A stretch of 9,091 bases of DNA from NCBI GenBank assembly GCA_025354075.1, contig JANXNO010000411.1, positions 1-9,091 of the forward strand, read 5' to 3'. Every line of letters begins with the position of its first letter. The stretch's first letter is position 1. The notes beneath the pieces were generated by a model that saw only the letters and a program-made list of their open reading frames with translations, was not told the origin of the DNA and did not search any database. Origin of the DNA: Burkholderiales bacterium (GTDB taxonomy: Bacteria > Pseudomonadota > Gammaproteobacteria > Burkholderiales > Casimicrobiaceae). Made by a program: the position numbers and the translations under genes. This document shows, in pieces, positions 5,200-9,091 of this stretch.

Positions 5200-8128
5200 A
5201 TGCTCGTTCGACTTGGCAAACGGTGGTCTTGGTTTCTTGCATCATCGTGACCGAGTCATAACCGTAGGTTGTGGCCACATTCACTGATTCGCCGCGCACG
5301 ATGGGTGCTGAACCGTCCGGATATTTTTCGAGCAAATCTTTGCCTTGCCACCAGCCAGAAAAGTGGAATGGGATGAACGTCACGCCCGGCCCGACGCGCT
5401 CAGTGACCATCGCCTTGACCTTGATCTGCGAGCCGGTTGCGGATTTCACCCACACATATTCATTGTTACGAACACCGCGATCATTTGCGTCTTTGGTGTT
5501 GATCTCGATGAAGTTTTCTTGCTGCAATTCTGCAAGCCACGGATTGGAGCGGGTTTCCTCGCCGCCACCTTCATATTCGACCAAACGGCCCGAGGTAAGC
5601 ACCAACGGAAACTTTTCGTAGACCTTGTCGGCAATCGCTTTGTCCTGCACCGATTTGTAGAGCGTTTTGACACGCCAGAAAGCACCGCCCTTGTCCGCAT
5701 GCGTTGGGTACTTCGCGGTCAACGCAGCGTTAGTGCCATAAAGCGGTTCGCGGTGCTGCGGGATCGCGTCCGGGAAGTTCCAGACAACCGCACGCGCTTT
5801 GGCGTTGCCGAACGGATGACAGCCGTGGTTTTTCATGAAAACGCGCATCTGGCCACCGGTCAAATCAGTTTTCCAGTTTTTTCCCTCTGCGCCTTTTTTC
5901 TCGGCGTCGGTGAGTTCGTCCCACCAACCGAGTTTTTTCAGCAACACATGGTCGAGTTCGGGATAGCCGGTGGTGAGATCAGCGCCCTTTGAATGAGATC
6001 CGTCTTCGGCCAGCAGCGAAATACCTTCACGTTCCACACCAAAGTTCGCGCGGAAATTGCCGCCACCATCCATGACGTGTTTCGACGTGTCGTACAGGTT
6101 GGGCGAGCCCGGATGCTTCATCTCCGGCGTGCCATAACAGGGCCACGGCAAACCGAAATAGTCACCGCTGCACGGGCCGCCATTGGCCTTCAGTGTTTTC
6201 GGATCGAACGTATTCATGTGCTTCATGTGAAGCTTCAGGCGCTCCGGCGACTGCCCGGTGTAGCCGATCGTCCAGGCACCCTTGTTGATCTCGCGCAGGG
6301 TGTCTTCGATTTCCGGCTCTTCCCACTTTTTGTCGCCATCGGGTTTGACGATTTTGCAGTTCTTGGTGAACTCTTTGTCGAAGCCGAATTTCTTGGCGAA
6401 CGCAAGCATGATCGCGTGGTCCGTTTGCGATTCGAAAAGCGGCGTGATGACACGCTCGCGCCACTGCAGTGAACGGTTGGACGCGGTCGCGGATCCACTG
6501 GTTTCAAACTGCGTACAAGCCGGTAGCAGGTACACGCCGTCCTTGCGATCCGGCATGGCGGCGGAAGCGGTCGGATACGGATCGATGATGACCATCATCT
6601 CGACCTTTTCCATCGCCTTTTTCATTTCGGGCCCGCGCGTTTGCGAGTTCGGCGCGTGGCCCCAGAACAGGATCGCTTTCAGGTTGGAATCCTGATCAAT
6701 CGTCTCGTTCGGATCAAGCACTCCGTCGATCCAGCGTGACACGGTCATGCCGGGTTTCTCCATCATGGTTTGCGAAGCAAACTGCTTCTTCAACCACTCG
6801 TAATCAACGCCCCACACCGTTGACCAATGCTTCCAGGCTCCCGTGGCGATGCCGTAATAGCCGGGCAGTGAATCTGGATTCGGACCGACGTCGGTGGCAC
6901 CCTGCACGTTATCGTGGCCACGGAAAATATTGGTACCACCGCCCGACACGCCCACGTTACCGAGCGCCAATTGCAGGATGCAGCTTGCGCGGACAATGGC
7001 ATTGCCAATCGTGTGCTGGGTTTGCCCCATGCACCACACGATAGTCGATGGCTTATTGGTTGCGAACATTTTGGTCAGCTCGGCCATGCGCGCCTCAGGC
7101 ACGCCGCACGCCTCCTCGACCTTGTCCGGCGTCCACTTCGCCATCACTTCAGCTTTGATCTTGTCCATGCCGTAGACACGATCATTGATGTACTTGGTGT
7201 CCTCCCAACCATTCTTGAAAATGTGATGCAACATCCCAAACAAAAAGGCAATGTCAGAGCCGGAACGAATGCGCACGAACTCATCGGCCTTGGCCGCTGT
7301 GCGGGTGAAGCGCGGATCGACCACGATCAGCTTGGCACCCGTTTCTTTGGCGTGCAGCATGTGCAGCATCGACACCGGATGCGCCTCGGCCGCGTTCGAC
7401 CCGATGTACAGCGCACACTTGGTGTTCTGCATATCGTTGTACGAATTGGTCATGGCGCCATAGCCCCAGGTGTTCGCCACACCGGCAACCGTCGTCGAGT
7501 GACAAATACGCGCCTGATGATCGCAATTGTTGGAGCCAAACATACTCACAAATTTGCGGAACATGTAGGACTGTTCGTTATTGTGTTTGGATGAACCTAC
7601 CCAGAACACGCTATCCGGGCCGGCATCTTTACGCAGTTGCAGCAGCTTGTCGCCCACTTCGTTCAGGGCAGTCTCCCAACTAATACGAACGTACTTGCCG
7701 TTCACCAGCTTCATCGGGTATTTCAAGCGATGCTCGCCATGGCCATGCTCGCGAATCGCCGCACCTTTGGCGCAGTGCGCGCCGAGATTAATTGGCGAAT
7801 CAAACACCGGCTCTTGCCGCGTCCACACACCGTTTTCGACAATCGCATCAATCGCGCAACCGACCGAGCAGTGTGTGCAAACCGTGCGTTTGACCTCGGT
7901 TTTTCCACCGCCTTCCGTGGGGGCCGCTGCCTGTGCTTTGGTGACGAATCCCAGCGGCAACTGGCTAGCGAATGCGCCCGCGCCAAGACCAACGCCGGAA
8001 CGCTTCAGGAAGGCGCGACGATCTAGCGTTCCCGTGGCCCTTGCTCCACCGAAACCGCTAAAGCGACGCGTCGTCGAATGTTCAGACGAGCTCTTGCCGT
8101 CCACATCGTGAGACTTTCTAACCAGCAT
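5198..8128 (-). CDS. fdhA: Formate dehydrogenase alpha (catalytic) subunit, Mo/W-bis-MGD, Tat-exported
   Basis: Catalytic subunit that oxidises formate to CO2 at a molybdenum or tungsten bis-pyranopterin centre; 976 aa, close to E. coli FdnG (about 1015). Residues 1-36 are a hydrophilic extension, then the Tat motif DRRAFLKRSG (Arg37-Arg38) and a hydrophobic stretch ending AQA before AAPTEGG at about residue 67. The proximal [4Fe-4S] cluster is bound by Cys84, Cys87, Cys91 and Cys119, with Lys121 in the electron-relay position. The metal ligand is Cys209 followed by His210 (ARICHSTTV), where E. coli enzymes have selenocysteine; no in-frame UGA is involved. FRGHDNVQGATDVGPNPDSLPGYYG (about residues 405-430) is typical of the group, and the molybdopterin-dinucleotide-binding domain spans about 840-955. 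GGAGAG lies 5 nt before the ATG. No in-frame Met near the Tat motif offers a shorter start. Mo versus W cannot be decided. Confidence 0.96.
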   Translation of the reverse strand: MLVRKSHDVDGKSSSEHSTTRRFSGFGGARATGTLDRRAFLKRSGVGLGAGAFASQLPLGFVTKAQAAAPTEGGGKTEVKRTVCTHCSVGCAIDAIVENGVWTRQEPVFDSPINLGAHCAKGAAIREHGHGEHRLKYPMKLVNGKYVRISWETALNEVGDKLLQLRKDAGPDSVFWVGSSKHNNEQSYMFRKFVSMFGSNNCDHQARICHSTTVAGVANTWGYGAMTNSYNDMQNTKCALYIGSNAAEAHPVSMLHMLHAKETGAKLIVVDPRFTRTAAKADEFVRIRSGSDIAFLFGMLHHIFKNGWEDTKYINDRVYGMDKIKAEVMAKWTPDKVEEACGVPEARMAELTKMFATNKPSTIVWCMGQTQHTIGNAIVRASCILQLALGNVGVSGGGTNIFRGHDNVQGATDVGPNPDSLPGYYGIATGAWKHWSTVWGVDYEWLKKQFASQTMMEKPGMTVSRWIDGVLDPNETIDQDSNLKAILFWGHAPNSQTRGPEMKKAMEKVEMMVIIDPYPTASAAMPDRKDGVYLLPACTQFETSGSATASNRSLQWRERVITPLFESQTDHAIMLAFAKKFGFDKEFTKNCKIVKPDGDKKWEEPEIEDTLREINKGAWTIGYTGQSPERLKLHMKHMNTFDPKTLKANGGPCSGDYFGLPWPCYGTPEMKHPGSPNLYDTSKHVMDGGGNFRANFGVEREGISLLAEDGSHSKGADLTTGYPELDHVLLKKLGWWDELTDAEKKGAEGKNWKTDLTGGQMRVFMKNHGCHPFGNAKARAVVWNFPDAIPQHREPLYGTNAALTAKYPTHADKGGAFWRVKTLYKSVQDKAIADKVYEKFPLVLTSGRLVEYEGGGEETRSNPWLAELQQENFIEINTKDANDRGVRNNEYVWVKSATGSQIKVKAMVTERVGPGVTFIPFHFSGWWQGKDLLEKYPDGSAPIVRGESVNVATTYGYDSVTMMQETKTTVCQVERA

Positions 8129-8161
8129 GTTTTCTCTCCGGGAAATCTATGGAGCGCCGCG

Positions 8162-8368
8162 TTAAACGCGAGCCAGGTCGTAGTAGGTGCGAACGTGGTC
8201 GCTCTCTTGATAGCCAACGTCACCCGACTTTGGCAACGCCGCAGCGACGGGCGCGACGTGTTGAAGGGTAGGCGCCACCACAGCGGCCACGGCTCCGGCG
8301 GCGCTTACGCTACCGGCCAACAAAAAGCCTCGACGCTTGAGATTCGCGCCGGATTTTTCGTTATTCAT
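8162..8368 (-). CDS. Formate dehydrogenase region Tat-target small protein
   Basis: 68-residue protein matching the short family found beside FDH alpha genes and known as formate dehydrogenase region TAT target (TIGR02811 type). It has a twin-arginine motif LKRRGFLLAGS (Arg12-Arg13), an Ala/Val-rich hydrophobic stretch to about residue 43, and a short conserved-looking tail GYQESDHVRTYYDLARV. It is thus almost all signal sequence plus about 25 residues; the hydrophobic part may be cleaved or stay as an anchor. I chose the ATG at 8368, with AAGGAG 8 nt upstream, over an ATG at 8437 that would overlap the chaperone gene and displace the Tat motif. It starts 43 nt after the chaperone and ends 33 nt before alpha. 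The function is unknown; a structural or maturation role is inferred from its position. Confidence 0.85.
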   Translation of the reverse strand: MNNEKSGANLKRRGFLLAGSVSAAGAVAAVVAPTLQHVAPVAAALPKSGDVGYQESDHVRTYYDLARV

Positions 8369-8376
8369 TTTTCGCA

Positions 8377-8382
8377 CTCCTT
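8377..8382 (-). promoter_or_regulatory. Ribosome binding site deciding the small Tat protein start
   Basis: AAGGAG, 8 nt before the ATG at 8368. It supports the 68-residue product over a 91-residue form beginning inside the chaperone gene. Confidence 0.65.
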
Positions 8383-8411
8383 GGTACAACTTGGAATTAG
8401 GTAAGCTTGAT

Positions 8412-9038
8412 TCAGACGTCGATTGCGAACGCATCACGTTCTACCTGCAAGAAGCTACGCATGAATTGTGCAACGACGGTGTAGAAATTAGCAAGCGGAG
8501 ATTTCTCTATCGCAGTGCAACAAAGCTCGAACGAAGGCTCGACATGCGCGACGAAAAACTGACGTCGAACTGACACCGACGATGGTTGCACGCCGTCTCC
8601 CCCGACAATCAACAACCGCATGACCTCCATGAGCGCGGCGAGATGATCCTCGACCATCGTTTGCGTTTCGACTCGGGCAAACCCTAGTGTCGCCAGCGTG
8701 CCACGCACATCGGCCAGAGGCTGCTCCATCATGAAGCCGGTCAAGTGATGTGACGCATGCAAATTGACTGGCGCTTTGCCTACGCCAATAAACAGTTTTT
8801 CATACTCATCGCTTGCAGCGTCTTCGTCCATCGCCGTGCTTGCAGCGATGAGTTTCGACCAAGCCACAGGAAGCGCTGCGCCGTTGTCATCAGTCGCAAG
8901 CGGCTGTGAACCGGCAATCGCGGCAAGCAACGCCTGATCAGGCGCAGCAGCAAGCAATCGCGAAATCAGCGCATAAAAATTAGCGCGTCCGTGATCCTCG
9001 GGCGATACGTACGCACGGAAAGCGACAGCGTCGCTCAT
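8412..9038 (-). CDS. TorD-like molecular chaperone for formate dehydrogenase
   Basis: All-helical TorD/DmsD/NarJ-family cytoplasmic chaperone, 208 aa, the normal length. These proteins bind the Tat signal of a specific molybdoenzyme, hold it in the cytoplasm and assist cofactor insertion. Visible family features are the N-terminal ANFYALISRLLAAAPD helix (residues 19-34), the DEYEKLFIGVG block (77-87) followed by VNLHASHHL (91-99), the EDHLAALMEVMRLL helix (130-143), and the C-terminal FFVAHVEPSF (161-170) and ANFYTVVAQFMRSFL (183-197) segments. It lies two genes upstream of the Tat-bearing alpha subunit, its likely client. The ATG overlaps the stop of the preceding partial gene (ATGA), so translation is probably coupled. 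The family is firm; the client is inferred from context. Confidence 0.9.
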   Translation of the reverse strand: MSDAVAFRAYVSPEDHGRANFYALISRLLAAAPDQALLAAIAGSQPLATDDNGAALPVAWSKLIAASTAMDEDAASDEYEKLFIGVGKAPVNLHASHHLTGFMMEQPLADVRGTLATLGFARVETQTMVEDHLAALMEVMRLLIVGGDGVQPSSVSVRRQFFVAHVEPSFELCCTAIEKSPLANFYTVVAQFMRSFLQVERDAFAIDV

Positions 9039-9091
9039 TTCGCCATGTTCCTGATGTCGAGCGGGTTCTCATCGGTGTAGAGATCAACCAC
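9035..9091 (-). CDS. C-terminal end of an unidentified upstream gene (partial)
   Basis: An open frame enters from the window edge and ends in TGA at 9037-9035, overlapping the chaperone ATG by four bases. The visible 18 codons read VVDLYTDENPLDIRNMAK. The overlap and shared strand indicate it belongs to the same operon. In betaproteobacterial FDH clusters, small DUF3305/DUF3306 proteins or a ferredoxin-like protein often precede the chaperone, and this tail could be one of them, but 18 residues are too few to decide. Confidence 0.55.
   Translation of the reverse strand: MVDLYTDENPLDIRNMAK

Noticed and set aside
5345..5992. 215-codon open frame on the plus strand
   Set aside because: Also antisense to FDH alpha, with no recognisable domain.
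7498..7506. Possible selenocysteine codon at the FDH alpha active site
   Set aside because: The codon at residue 209 encodes Cys and the frame is open throughout, so no UGA recoding is needed.
6914..7594. 226-codon open frame on the plus strand
   Set aside because: It lies wholly antisense to the conserved FDH alpha gene; its His/Arg-rich composition matches an antisense shadow, and no family motif is visible.

Overview
All recognisable genes lie on the minus strand, so the window reads right to left. The content is an ordinary proteobacterial chromosome segment. The best guess is a betaproteobacterium, because the long exported cytochrome b subunit, the FDH3-type beta subunit, the small Tat-target protein and the TorD-like chaperone together resemble formate dehydrogenase (FDH) clusters of that class, and an ATTCCC-N8-GGGAAT hairpin repeat is present. 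No species can be named from this sequence.

Right part (about 9091 to 2838): a compact respiratory formate dehydrogenase operon. In transcription order it holds the last 18 codons of an unidentified gene, a TorD-like maturation chaperone, a 68-residue Tat-target protein, the molybdenum/tungsten catalytic alpha subunit (Tat signal, Cys instead of selenocysteine), the four-cluster iron-sulfur beta subunit, a 70-residue predicted lipoprotein, the cytochrome b gamma subunit, and a 134-residue Ala/Lys/Pro-rich predicted exported protein. Gaps are short (about 10 to 43 nt), and three junctions overlap (ATGA, ATGA, TGATG), so the genes are probably co-transcribed and partly translationally coupled. 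The expected path is formate oxidised by alpha in the periplasm, electrons through four [4Fe-4S] clusters in beta, then to b hemes in gamma and on to quinone. The chaperone would act in the cytoplasm before Tat export. The two small exported proteins and the mini-Tat protein have no function that I can assign.

Middle (2788 to 2671): tRNA-Ser(CGA) with encoded CCA, followed at once by a clear intrinsic terminator. I see no separate terminator between the FDH operon and the tRNA.

Left part (2626 to 89): three genes not obviously tied to FDH. They are an FMN-dependent PPOX-type flavoprotein, a transglutaminase-like cysteine-protease-fold protein with a twin-arginine signal, and a secreted TlpA-like thioredoxin. 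An ATTCCC-type hairpin repeat lies between the last two. Positions 1-88 hold no gene that I can support, and no gene-free stretch exceeds 300 bases. I found no mobile element, CRISPR array or clearly new system. The least explained parts are the small exported proteins built into the FDH operon.
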